A stretch of DNA of 19,312 nt from DASZGL01 sp035938875 (GTDB taxonomy: Bacteria; Chloroflexota; Dormibacteria; Aeolococcales; Aeolococcaceae). The first letter of the stretch is position 1. Each line of letters starts with the position of its first letter. Both the position numbers and the translations under genes were made by a program. The notes beneath the pieces were generated by a model. It was not told the origin of the DNA and made no database searches. It was given only the letters and a program-made list of their open reading frames with translations. The stretch spans positions 1 to 19,312 of the forward strand of contig DASZGL010000055.1 in NCBI GenBank assembly GCA_035938875.1, in the 5' to 3' direction. This document shows positions 1 through 6,483 of the stretch, one piece after another.

Positions 1-453
1 GAAGTCTTCCGTCGACGGCACCGGGGTCCACGTGGCACCGACGCTGGCGCAATAGGCGGGGTACTCGCCGAAGTAGGGGATGACACCGACGACGTCGTCG
101 CCGGGATCGACGAATGTCCGCAGCGCCAGGCTCATGGCCGCAGCGGCACCGCCGGTCATGGCGATGCAGGAGTCGTCGACCCCGGGGAAGGCCACGTCCT
201 CGGCGGCGCGCTGGCGTACGTCGGGATAGCCGAGATTTGGCATGTAGCCAAATCGGCCCACCCCGTGCTCTGACGCCGCGGCGCGAATGGCCTTGTGGAC
301 TGCGGCGCTGGGATCGCCGAGGGGCTGGCCCAGGGCGAGGTCGGCGACGGCGTCGTCACCGTGGAGCCCGCGTAGCCGCTGGCCCTCGGCGAACATACGA
401 CGCACCCAGCTACCGGCTTCGAGCTGCTGCTTGGCCCAACGCGAGATGTTCAT
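1..453 (-). CDS. PLP-dependent class I/II aminotransferase, N-terminal 151 residues (runs off left edge)
   Basis: This is the N-terminal part of a fold-type I aminotransferase; the catalytic lysine lies outside the window. Read on the minus strand from the ATG at 453, it shows family landmarks in order: an ALGQPLGDP segment (substrate/N-terminal motif) near residue 41, GRFGYMPNLGYPDVR (the usual Y-x-x-x-G-x-x-x-LR region) near 66, TGGAAAAMSLAL (phosphate-cofactor glycine/alanine turn) near 100, and PGDDVVGVIPYFGEYPAY near 117. Its ATG overlaps the TGA of the homogentisate dioxygenase gene in an ATGA junction at 450-453, so it is the fourth cistron of the tyrosine catabolism operon. By context it probably transaminates tyrosine (or phenylalanine) to the arylpyruvate used by the dioxygenases. 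That specificity is inference; the fold assignment is well supported. Confidence 0.88.
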   Translation of the reverse strand, partial: MNISRWAKQQLEAGSWVRRMFAEGQRLRGLHGDDAVADLALGQPLGDPSAAVHKAIRAAASEHGVGRFGYMPNLGYPDVRQRAAEDVAFPGVDDSCIAMTGGAAAAMSLALRTFVDPGDDVVGVIPYFGEYPAYCASVGATWTPVPSTEDF

Positions 454-1604
454 TGCGCGTGCCAGGAGAACGGGTAGCCGTGATCGAGCACCTGGCGCGC
501 CGTCGTGGTGCGATGCAGCGGCCGGAAGGTGTCGATCATCACCGCCAGCTCGTTGGTCTCGCGCGGTTTGTCGCGTGACGCCTCGAGGGCTCCGGGTTGA
601 GGACCGTGGGGAACGCCGCCGACGTGGTGGGTGATCGAGCCTTCGCTGATGCCGCGACGCGCCGCGTAGTCACCGCCGGCGTAGTACATGACCTCGTCGG
701 AGTCGAGGTTGCTGTGGTGGTAGGGAAGAAACACCGCTTCCGGGTCCCAGTCGACCTTGCGCGGCACGAAGTTGCAGATCACCAGGTTGTGCGCGGCGAA
801 GACCTGGTGCGTAGGCGGCGGGACGTGGAAGCGACCCGCGCGAGGCTCGTAGTCGTGCACTGAGAAGGCACAGGGGTACACGGTCCCGTCCCAGCCGATG
901 ACGTCGAAGGGATGGTGATCGAGCAGGTAGCGGGTCACCCGCCCCGCGCGCTTCAGCCACACCTCGGCGGGTCCGCTGACCAGCTCGAGCTCATCGGGAC
1001 CGCGGATGTCGCGCTCGGAGTAGGGCGAGGCCTCGGTGAGCTGGCCGTTGCGCGACCGGTAGCGCTCCGGCGAATCGACCATGCCGGTGCACTCGAGGAC
1101 CAGGATGCGGCTGTGCTCGACGTCGTCGAGCTCGATGCGGTGGATGGTGCCCCGAGGGATGACGCAGTAGTCGCCCTGGCGCAGCCGCAGACGGCCAAAC
1201 TGCGAGTGCAGCGTCCCCGAGGCCTTGTGCATGAAGAGCACCTCGTCGGCCGAGGCGTTGACGTAGAGCGTCTCCTGCTTCTCGGCGGGCACGGCCAGTC
1301 CGATGCGCACGTCGTCGTTGGCCAGCAGCCATTGGCGTCCGCCGACAACATCTCCCTGGGGACTGAGGCGCCACGCCTCGAGATGGGCGTGGCCGTGGAC
1401 CTGCTCGTGCTCGCGCTGGGCGACGTCGTCGTCGCCGGCGACCACGTCATGCGCTGCCTCGGGCATGCCCCGGTGATAGAGGAGCGACGACGGACCGGAG
1501 AAACCCTCACGGCCGAACAGCTCTTCGTAGACCGGCTTGCCGTCGCGCTCGACGTACATGTGCCGCTTGCGTGGCACATCCCCAAGGCTTCGGTAGACGC
1601 GCAT
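450..1604 (-). CDS. hmgA: Homogentisate 1,2-dioxygenase
   Basis: Cytosolic Fe(II) ring-cleaving dioxygenase that converts homogentisate to maleylacetoacetate. The protein has 384 residues from the ATG at 1604 (MRVYRSLGDVPRKRHMYV). An open frame continues upstream to 1838, but that part is Ser/Arg-rich and overlaps the preceding gene, so it is not coding. The first cupin half includes QETLYVNASADEVLFMHK near residue 110. The second half carries HHPFDVIGWDGTVYPCAF near 230. Likely iron ligands are His297 and Glu304 (PYHHSN...SDEVMYY) and His333 (VPHGPQPG), matching the H/E/H triad of the family. The H-E spacing is one residue longer than in human HGD. It is shorter than the roughly 440-residue proteobacterial/eukaryotic form. 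It starts 10 bases after hppD, with a weak AGGG at the hppD stop, and overlaps the aminotransferase by 4 bases. Confidence 0.93.
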   Translation of the reverse strand: MRVYRSLGDVPRKRHMYVERDGKPVYEELFGREGFSGPSSLLYHRGMPEAAHDVVAGDDDVAQREHEQVHGHAHLEAWRLSPQGDVVGGRQWLLANDDVRIGLAVPAEKQETLYVNASADEVLFMHKASGTLHSQFGRLRLRQGDYCVIPRGTIHRIELDDVEHSRILVLECTGMVDSPERYRSRNGQLTEASPYSERDIRGPDELELVSGPAEVWLKRAGRVTRYLLDHHPFDVIGWDGTVYPCAFSVHDYEPRAGRFHVPPPTHQVFAAHNLVICNFVPRKVDWDPEAVFLPYHHSNLDSDEVMYYAGGDYAARRGISEGSITHHVGGVPHGPQPGALEASRDKPRETNELAVMIDTFRPLHRTTTARQVLDHGYPFSWHAQ

Positions 1605-1614
1605 GCCGGCGACC

Positions 1615-2733
1615 CTACAGGTTGCCGCGTTCGGCCTGCTCGCGCTCGATGGCCTCGAAGAGCGCCTTGAAGTTGCCCTTGCCGAAGCCGCGCGCGCCCT
1701 TGCGCTGAATGACCTCGTAGAAGAGGGTGGGACGGTCGCCGACGGGGCGGGTGAAGATCTGCAGCAGGTAGCCGTTGTCGTCGAAGTCGACGAGAACGTT
1801 GAGCTCGCGGAGCCGGTCGATATCCTCGCTGACGCCACGCTCCTGGCAGCGACCGGCGATGTCCTCGTAGTAGGTGCTGGGGGTGCGCAGGAACTCGACG
1901 CCGCGATCTCGCATGCTGCTCACCGTGGCGATGACGTCGTCGGTGTGCAGGGCGATGTGCTGGACACCCGCCCCGTGGTAGTAGTCGAGGTACTCCTGAA
2001 TCTGCGACGCCCGTAGCCCAGCGGCCGGCTCGTTGATGGGAAAGGTGATCTGCGTGTGCGGGTCGCGGGTCACCTTGGAGCGCAGCGCGCTGTACTGGGT
2101 GGCAATGTCCTTCTCGTCGAACTCCTGGAAGACGTCGAAGTCGAAGATCCCCTGGTAGTACTCGACCCAGCGATCCATGGCGCCGAGCTCGACGTTGCCC
2201 ACGGTGTGATCGACGAAGCGCAGGCCCACGCCTCCACCGGAGCTGCTCTCTTCGCGGTATCCGGGCCAGTGCGGTCCGCTGTACTCGTCGCGCTCGACGA
2301 AGTGGTGCACGGTGTCGCCGAAGGTCGCGATGGTCGCGTAGCGCAGGGCGCCGTGCGCGTCCTCGACGGTGGTCGGCTCCAGCACTGCGGTGGCGCCGCG
2401 GGCAAGTGCGGCGGTGAAGGCGGCGCCGGCGTCGTCGACGCGCAGCGCCAGGGCACGCACGCCGTCACCGTGCCGCCGAAGATGATCGGCGATGCCACCG
2501 TCGGGGCCCATCGGCGCCGTCAGCACGAGTCGCACCTTGCCCTGCTGCAGCACGTACGAGGCACGATCGCGCACGCCGGTCTCGGGGCCGCCATAGGCGA
2601 CGATGTCGAAGCCGAACGCGGTGCGGTAGTAGTGCGCCGCCTGGCGGGCATTACCGACATAGAGCTCGATGTGATCGGTGCCGCTGAGCACCGGCGCATC
2701 GCTGCGCACCGGGGTCGCGATCGCCTCAGCCAC
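1615..2733 (-). CDS. hppD: 4-hydroxyphenylpyruvate dioxygenase
   Basis: Fe(II)-dependent dioxygenase that converts 4-hydroxyphenylpyruvate to homogentisate with decarboxylation and side-chain migration. The protein has 372 residues, a normal length, from a GTG at 2733 whose first G is the last base of the upstream TAG stop (TAGTG). A GGGAGG lies about 14 bases upstream, so translation is probably coupled. Two VOC domains are visible: N-terminal (TDHIELYVGNARQAAHYYRTAFGF, residues 19-42) and the catalytic C-terminal domain. Iron ligands fit His176 (FVDHTVGNVE), His259 (GVQHIALHT) and Glu340 (LFYEVIQRKG). The C-terminal GFGKGNFKALFEAIEREQ is the standard closing helix. An in-frame extension to 2937 lies inside the upstream gene and is not used. 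Confidence 0.96.
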   Translation of the reverse strand: MAEAIATPVRSDAPVLSGTDHIELYVGNARQAAHYYRTAFGFDIVAYGGPETGVRDRASYVLQQGKVRLVLTAPMGPDGGIADHLRRHGDGVRALALRVDDAGAAFTAALARGATAVLEPTTVEDAHGALRYATIATFGDTVHHFVERDEYSGPHWPGYREESSSGGGVGLRFVDHTVGNVELGAMDRWVEYYQGIFDFDVFQEFDEKDIATQYSALRSKVTRDPHTQITFPINEPAAGLRASQIQEYLDYYHGAGVQHIALHTDDVIATVSSMRDRGVEFLRTPSTYYEDIAGRCQERGVSEDIDRLRELNVLVDFDDNGYLLQIFTRPVGDRPTLFYEVIQRKGARGFGKGNFKALFEAIEREQAERGNL

Positions 2734-3605
2734 TAGCTGGTCTGCAGCCTCCCCTCGTTGAGCCCGTCCCAGAACGCCTTGACCCCGTCGAGCATCTCCC
2801 GAGCACCCTGGAGGAACTTCTGCTGGTCGAAGTCGGGCCGCTGAAATGCCTCGCGAAGCTCGTCCAGTGTATGCGCCGCATGCTGGTCCTCGACGCGGTC
2901 GTGCCAGGTGAAGAAAGCGAGGCGCAGGTCGGGGCACTCGCGGTCGCGGAAGCGGTCGAGGCCACGGATCAGCTGCTTCCAGAATCCCGCCGCCGCCCAG
3001 TGCTCGACGGCGAAGCTCGCTCCCTCACCTACGTCGGGGTCCTCGGAGCCGTAGAGGCGCGCCAGCTCGTCGCAGTAGTGGACCGTGCTCGGCCAGCCGA
3101 CGCGGCGCTTGCCCAGCTCACCGAATTCCAGCCCCAACGGCTTGGCGACGTTGATCAGCCATTCGAAATGCGTCGCCGAGAAATGGAACACTCCACCGTC
3201 GACGGTGCCCTCGGTGCTGACCAACTCGGGGTCGCCGAGACGGTCGACGTCGTCCTCGTCCTGGGTTGATGCGCTCAGCGCCTTGGGCGATGTCCGCCCG
3301 CTGTTGAAAACCACGCCCAACTCATTGGCGAGGATCTCGCGCGACTCGCGCTGCTGCTGCAGCGTCGGCGCGTTGATGGTCTTGAGCAGCTGGGCGACGA
3401 TGAACAGCTGGCTGAAGACGGAGAACTGCTGGATGAGGTCGCGCACCTGCTGACGCGTCGCCTCACCGCGGTCGAACCAGACGCAGTAGTCGTTGTGGGT
3501 CACCACCGGGTGCTGCATCACGGTGTCCTGCACCCGCTGGAAGAAGCCGTCCCAGTCGCGCCGCAGGCCGGGGTCAGCGGCGACGTCGTCGACGACGGTG
3601 GCCAT
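2733..3605 (-). CDS. Heme-oxygenase-like diiron (HDO/TenA-PqqC superfamily) protein
   Basis: A 290-residue soluble, largely helical protein with the marks of an iron-containing redox enzyme of the HDO group (relatives: UndA, CADD, BesC). The clearest is H235-x3-E239-x2-H242 (WHDRVEDQHAAH), matching the third-helix ligand pattern H-x3-D/E-x2-H. Other probable ligands are Glu95 (ILANELG), His146 (THFEWL) and Glu201 (VEHWAA). About 43 residues (99-141) rich in Asp, Ser and Gly are inserted between the first Glu and its partner His, where relatives have a short loop. It is the promoter-proximal gene of the tyrosine catabolism operon, with a strong GGAGGTG (3610-3616) five bases from the ATG, and it overlaps hppD by one base. 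The substrate is unknown. Fold assignment is by motif only; its place with hppD/hmgA suggests a tyrosine-derived aromatic acid. Confidence 0.75.
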   Translation of the reverse strand: MATVVDDVAADPGLRRDWDGFFQRVQDTVMQHPVVTHNDYCVWFDRGEATRQQVRDLIQQFSVFSQLFIVAQLLKTINAPTLQQQRESREILANELGVVFNSGRTSPKALSASTQDEDDVDRLGDPELVSTEGTVDGGVFHFSATHFEWLINVAKPLGLEFGELGKRRVGWPSTVHYCDELARLYGSEDPDVGEGASFAVEHWAAAGFWKQLIRGLDRFRDRECPDLRLAFFTWHDRVEDQHAAHTLDELREAFQRPDFDQQKFLQGAREMLDGVKAFWDGLNEGRLQTS

Positions 3606-3637
3606 GGTTCACCTCCACACCAAGGACCTGGATGATC

Positions 3638-3729
3638 CGACGTCAATTGTCCTAACGCAGCCGGAGATTGTCCAGGATGACGTTAGATCGCCAGACGAAA
3701 TATCGCAAATTAGCTAAGATCACAGCGAT
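3638..3729. promoter_or_regulatory. Divergent intergenic region with candidate regulator-binding repeats
   Basis: Between the divergent diiron-protein and Lrp-type genes, ATTGTCC occurs twice (3646-3652 and 3667-3673) exactly 21 bp apart, about two helical turns. CTAACG (3652-3657) faces CGTTAG (3681-3686) as an inverted repeat. This is a good layout for binding by the adjacent Lrp/AsnC regulator. Toward the plus strand, TAAGAT (3715-3720) lies nine bases before the regulator ATG and could be the -10 of a leaderless transcript. Toward the minus strand, TTGACG (3646-3641) is a possible -35 but lacks a convincing -10. The repeats are seen directly; their function is inferred. Confidence 0.45.
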
Positions 3730-4266
3730 ATGCCTACAAGGACGCCGACCACACCGGGCCCGCCTGGACGGACTGTGGCCCCGACACCGGCGGCTGCGCC
3801 ACCGAGCCGGCCGCCGGCACCGCTCGATCCCGTCGACCGCAGGTTGCTCGAGCTGCTCCGCGACGACGGCAGGCTGGCCGTCGCCGCCCTCGCCGAGCGC
3901 GCCGGGATCTCGCGCGCCGGCGCCTACACGCGCCTCGAACGCCTTCGCGCCGACGGGGTGATCGACGGTTTCTCGGCGCGCGTCAACGCCCGCCGCCTGG
4001 GACTGGGCATCTCCGCGCTGGTGCTCATCTCGGGCCGCCAGCCGGCGTGGCGGTCACTGCGCGAACAACTCATGGCCATGTCCGAGGTCGAGTACTGCGC
4101 CTTTACCACCGGCGAGTACGACGCCCTCATCCTGGTCCGCGTCCCCGACGTGGAGACGCTGCGCGACGTCATCCTCGAGCGGCTGCAGTCGATGCCCGCC
4201 GTGCGCGCGACACAGACCATCTTCGTCCTCGACGAGGTCGTGCGCCGCCCATTCGTGCTCCCCTAG
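3730..4266 (+). CDS. Lrp/AsnC family transcriptional regulator
   Basis: A 178-residue DNA-binding regulator transcribed divergently from the tyrosine catabolism operon. Residues 32-80 are the winged-helix domain (LDPVDRRLLELLRDDGRLAV, then AALAERAGISRAGAYTRLER and LRADGVIDGF). Residues 90-170 form the RAM effector-binding domain, with TTGEYDALILVRVPDVETLR as its usual Gly-Asp strand-turn. The first 31 residues are an extra Pro/Thr/Ala-rich stretch not normal for the family. No Shine-Dalgarno is visible before the ATG, so either the message is leaderless or translation begins further in (for example the GTG at 3775). Regulators of this family often sit beside hppD-type genes and sense amino acids or aromatic acids; control of the neighbouring operon is inferred from position. 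Confidence 0.88.
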   Translation: MPTRTPTTPGPPGRTVAPTPAAAPPSRPPAPLDPVDRRLLELLRDDGRLAVAALAERAGISRAGAYTRLERLRADGVIDGFSARVNARRLGLGISALVLISGRQPAWRSLREQLMAMSEVEYCAFTTGEYDALILVRVPDVETLRDVILERLQSMPAVRATQTIFVLDEVVRRPFVLP

Positions 4267-4572
4267 GAGCGTCACCATCGCCGACTGAACATCCGCTGGC
4301 ATGGACGCGGTCGGCCACGGGACATCACCTTGCGGGCACGCTTGTGACGCCTCTGGCGTCCCTGCGCTCAGTCGCGCCTGCGCACTGCTCGGCGCTCCAA
4401 TGACCCGCTGCGATGATGTCCCATGTCCGCCCGCTGCGTGCGCACGGTGTTCAGCCGCCGAGGCTCGTTAACGTCAGGCGGGGCCGGCGGGGGGCGTCGT
4501 CGCAGGGCCGCGGTCCCCCCAAGACGATGCCCCCTGGCGGCACCGCCATCGATCAACGCAATCTGCGACGTC
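4267..4572. other. 306-bp stretch without a recognisable gene
   Basis: It lies between the 3' ends of the Lrp-type gene and the convergent DinB-like gene. Open frames crossing it on both strands are extensions of frames antisense to neighbouring genes, Arg/Pro-rich and without homology I recognise. It contains a short perfect hairpin (4346-4360) and G/C-rich runs near 4480-4550. No RNA gene, repeat array or att-like site was seen. Confidence 0.6.
4346..4360. terminator. Short perfect hairpin, possible terminator between convergent genes
   Basis: GACGCC-TCT-GGCGTC is a 6-bp perfect stem with a 3-nt loop, 80 bases after the Lrp-type stop codon and between convergent genes. There is no T-tract on either side, so intrinsic termination is uncertain. 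Confidence 0.25.
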
Positions 4573-5304
4573 TCAGATCTTCGCCGCGTCGGTCCATAGT
4601 CGCAGCACCGACGCATCGCCGAAGACGTCGAGGCCATCGGCGGTGCGGCGGCCCCAGAGGAGGAGGAGCAGGTCGGACGCGCTGGCGCGAACCGCGGCGT
4701 CACCCTTGGCGTGCGCGCGATCCACGTCGAGGCTGTCGCTGCCGAAGCGCAGCAGCCATTCGCCGTCGGCGTCGGTGCAATGGAGATGCAAGGTCTCTCC
4801 GTGACCGCGCACCGTGCTGCAGCCGGGGTGATGCGGAACGAAGACGTCGAACATCTCGTCGATGCCGTCGACGGCCAACGAGCTGTCGAAGGGCCGAGCG
4901 CGACCGTGGGCATTCTCCGCGTCCCAGCGATGCATCGCCGTCTCGTGCGCCATGCGTCGTGCCCAGAAACGCGCCGGACGTTGTCCCGTCCACGTCCAGA
5001 TATCCGCGTCGAGATCGGTTCGATCCAGGGCGTCGCAGAGTCCGTCCAGCGCCTCGCTGAACCACTCGATTCGCTGTTGCGGCGACGGCGGATTGTCGGT
5101 GACATCGCGAAGACGCATCGGTGTCATCGTCCGGCTCTGCACCACCGCGGTCGCCCAACGATGCACCACGCCCGTGTGGCCGACCAGGTCGGCGACGTTC
5201 CATCCTGGGCAGCTCGGGACGGGGGCGTCAAGACCAAGCTCGGCCGCTTCGACGATGGCCCGTCCGTCGGTTTGCAGTGCGCTGAGATGCGCCGCGCTGT
5301 CCAT
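4573..5304 (-). CDS. Maleylpyruvate isomerase / DinB-like (TIGR03083-type) family protein
   Basis: A 243-residue protein of the DinB/YfiT-like metalloenzyme superfamily, the group containing mycothiol-dependent maleylpyruvate isomerase. The N-terminal four-helix bundle shows PSCPGWNVADLVGHTGVVHRW (residues 30-50) and RRMAHETAMHRWDAE (residues 116-130). His43, Glu121 and His125 are the expected metal triad. The C-terminal half (GETLHLHCTDADGEWLLRF... RASASDLLLLLWGR) matches the small SCP2-like domain seen in these proteins. The ATG at 5304 gives the usual family start; a GTG at 5322 is an alternative adding six residues but would overlap the start region of uppP. Family members act with low-molecular-weight thiols on varied substrates, so the reaction here cannot be named. 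It stands alone, divergent from uppP with 32 bases between starts. Confidence 0.82.
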   Translation of the reverse strand: MDSAAHLSALQTDGRAIVEAAELGLDAPVPSCPGWNVADLVGHTGVVHRWATAVVQSRTMTPMRLRDVTDNPPSPQQRIEWFSEALDGLCDALDRTDLDADIWTWTGQRPARFWARRMAHETAMHRWDAENAHGRARPFDSSLAVDGIDEMFDVFVPHHPGCSTVRGHGETLHLHCTDADGEWLLRFGSDSLDVDRAHAKGDAAVRASASDLLLLLWGRRTADGLDVFGDASVLRLWTDAAKI

Positions 5305-5336
5305 GGACGTGAAGTGTGGCACCGACGCCGCCTGCT

Positions 5337-6215
5337 ATGGTCGCCGGCGATTTGCCGTTCTGGACTTCCATGTTCCTCGGCCTGCTGCAGGGCTCGACCG
5401 AGCTGTTCCCGGTGTCGTCACTGGGCCACGCGGTGCTGCTGCCCTCCCTTCTCCACCTCGACTTCCGGCAGTCCGACGAGAGCTTCGTCCCCTACCTCGT
5501 GCTGCTGCACCTGGGGACCGCGGCCGCGCTCGTGGTCATCTATCGCCGCGAGTGGGTGGCGCTCATCGCCGCTTTCGCCCGCGCCGCGGTTCGCGGTGAG
5601 CTCCGCGACGCCGACGAGCGGCTGGTGATGATGCTCGCCATCGGCACCGTTCCCGCGGGGGTCGCCGGCGTGGTCTTCGAGACTCGTCTCAAGTCGCTCT
5701 TCGCCACACCTCGACCCGCGGCCATCTTCCTCGTCTGCAACGCCGGCATCCTGCTTGGCGCCGAGATGCTGCGCCGTCGCAGCGAACGCCGCGCGGCGCT
5801 CGAGGGCCGCAGTCGCGAGGAGCAGGAGCTCGCCTTCGCCAGCGTGGACCGGCTCAGCTTCCGCTCCGCCATCCTGGTCGGCGCCTGCCAGGCGCTGGCA
5901 CTGCTTCCAGGGATCTCGCGCTCGGGGGTGACCATGGCGGGCGGGTTGCTGGCCGGGCTTCGCCACGAGGAGGCGGTTCGCTTCTCCTTCCTGCTGGCCA
6001 CTCCCATCATCGCCGCGGCCGGGGCGCTCGAGGTCCCCCAGCTCTTCAACTCGGGGGTCCCCGTCGGGCAATATGCACTCGGCGCCGTGCTGGCGGGGCT
6101 CGCCGCCTACGCCAGCGCGCGCTTCCTCATCCGTTATTTCCGCGTAGGGCGGCTCGACCCCTATGCCTACTACTGTGCGACGCTGGGGTTGATCGGCCTG
6201 ATCGTCGTCCGCTGA
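5337..6215 (+). CDS. uppP: Undecaprenyl-diphosphatase (UppP/BacA family)
   Basis: Integral membrane phosphatase that recycles undecaprenyl pyrophosphate to the monophosphate carrier for peptidoglycan and other envelope polymers; overproduction of this family gives bacitracin resistance. The protein has 292 residues and several membrane segments. Signature 1, LLQGSTELFPVSSLGH (residues 16-31), keeps the Q/E-x3-E pattern (Gln18, Glu22) and the Pro-Val-Ser-Ser turn. Signature 2, PGISRSGVTMAGGLLAG (residues 191-207), contains the conserved Arg195. A hydrophilic Arg/Glu loop near residues 147-172 separates the halves. The ATG at 5337 places the first helix as in relatives; a GTG at 5316 is possible but overlaps the divergent gene. 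No clear Shine-Dalgarno is visible. It is followed after 25 bases by a small membrane protein gene. Confidence 0.92.
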   Translation: MVAGDLPFWTSMFLGLLQGSTELFPVSSLGHAVLLPSLLHLDFRQSDESFVPYLVLLHLGTAAALVVIYRREWVALIAAFARAAVRGELRDADERLVMMLAIGTVPAGVAGVVFETRLKSLFATPRPAAIFLVCNAGILLGAEMLRRRSERRAALEGRSREEQELAFASVDRLSFRSAILVGACQALALLPGISRSGVTMAGGLLAGLRHEEAVRFSFLLATPIIAAAGALEVPQLFNSGVPVGQYALGAVLAGLAAYASARFLIRYFRVGRLDPYAYYCATLGLIGLIVVR

Positions 6216-6240
6216 CGTCATCATCAAGGAGCTGTGCACG

Positions 6241-6447
6241 ATGCAGAAGAGCTGGTTGTTCGTTGGGATATTCATCGTCCTCGCCATCGCGTTCGGCGCA
6301 CTCGGTGTCTTCTACTGGACGTCGGACACCGACCTCTTCGCCAGCGCGATGGGCCGGCACCACAAGCACGCTGCGGCGTGCTTCGGCCTCGCTGTACTCC
6401 TCCTCGTCGGCGCGTCGTTCTCTCGGCCGCGCGCTTCGGTCGCCTAA
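6241..6447 (+). CDS. Small two-TM membrane protein (68 aa)
   Basis: This gene is supported by an AAGGAG at 6226-6231 nine bases before the ATG and by its position 25 bases after uppP. The product has two hydrophobic segments (about residues 5-25 and 43-60) joined by a loop with Trp-Thr-Ser-Asp and a histidine cluster RHHKH (residues 39-43) at the start of the second helix. It ends in a short basic tail. I do not recognise a family. Its gene order suggests co-transcription with uppP and an envelope location. The His cluster could bind metal or sit at the membrane interface; both are speculative. Confidence 0.7.
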   Translation: MQKSWLFVGIFIVLAIAFGALGVFYWTSDTDLFASAMGRHHKHAAACFGLAVLLLVGASFSRPRASVA

Positions 6448-6460
6448 GGCTGGCCTGGAG

Positions 6461-6483
6461 CCTCAGCCGACGGTGAGCTGAGG
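6461..6483. terminator. Hairpin at convergent gene ends (candidate bidirectional terminator)
   Basis: CCTCAGC (6461-6467) and GCTGAGG (6477-6483) form a perfect 7-bp stem with a 9-base loop. It lies 14 bases after the 68-aa gene's stop and overlaps the last codons and stop of the convergent secreted-protein gene. There is no poly-T tail. Position at the convergence favours a terminator role. Confidence 0.35.

Noticed and set aside
450..1838. Longer 462-residue version of homogentisate dioxygenase
   Set aside because: The extra N-terminal residues are Ser/Arg/Thr-rich and lie antiphase inside the hppD 3' end; the conserved MRVYRSLGDVPRKRHM start is internal.
5418..6287. Minus-strand open frame (289 codons) opposite uppP
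   Set aside because: Hydrophilic Gly/Glu/Arg-rich product antisense to a clear membrane protein with both family signatures.
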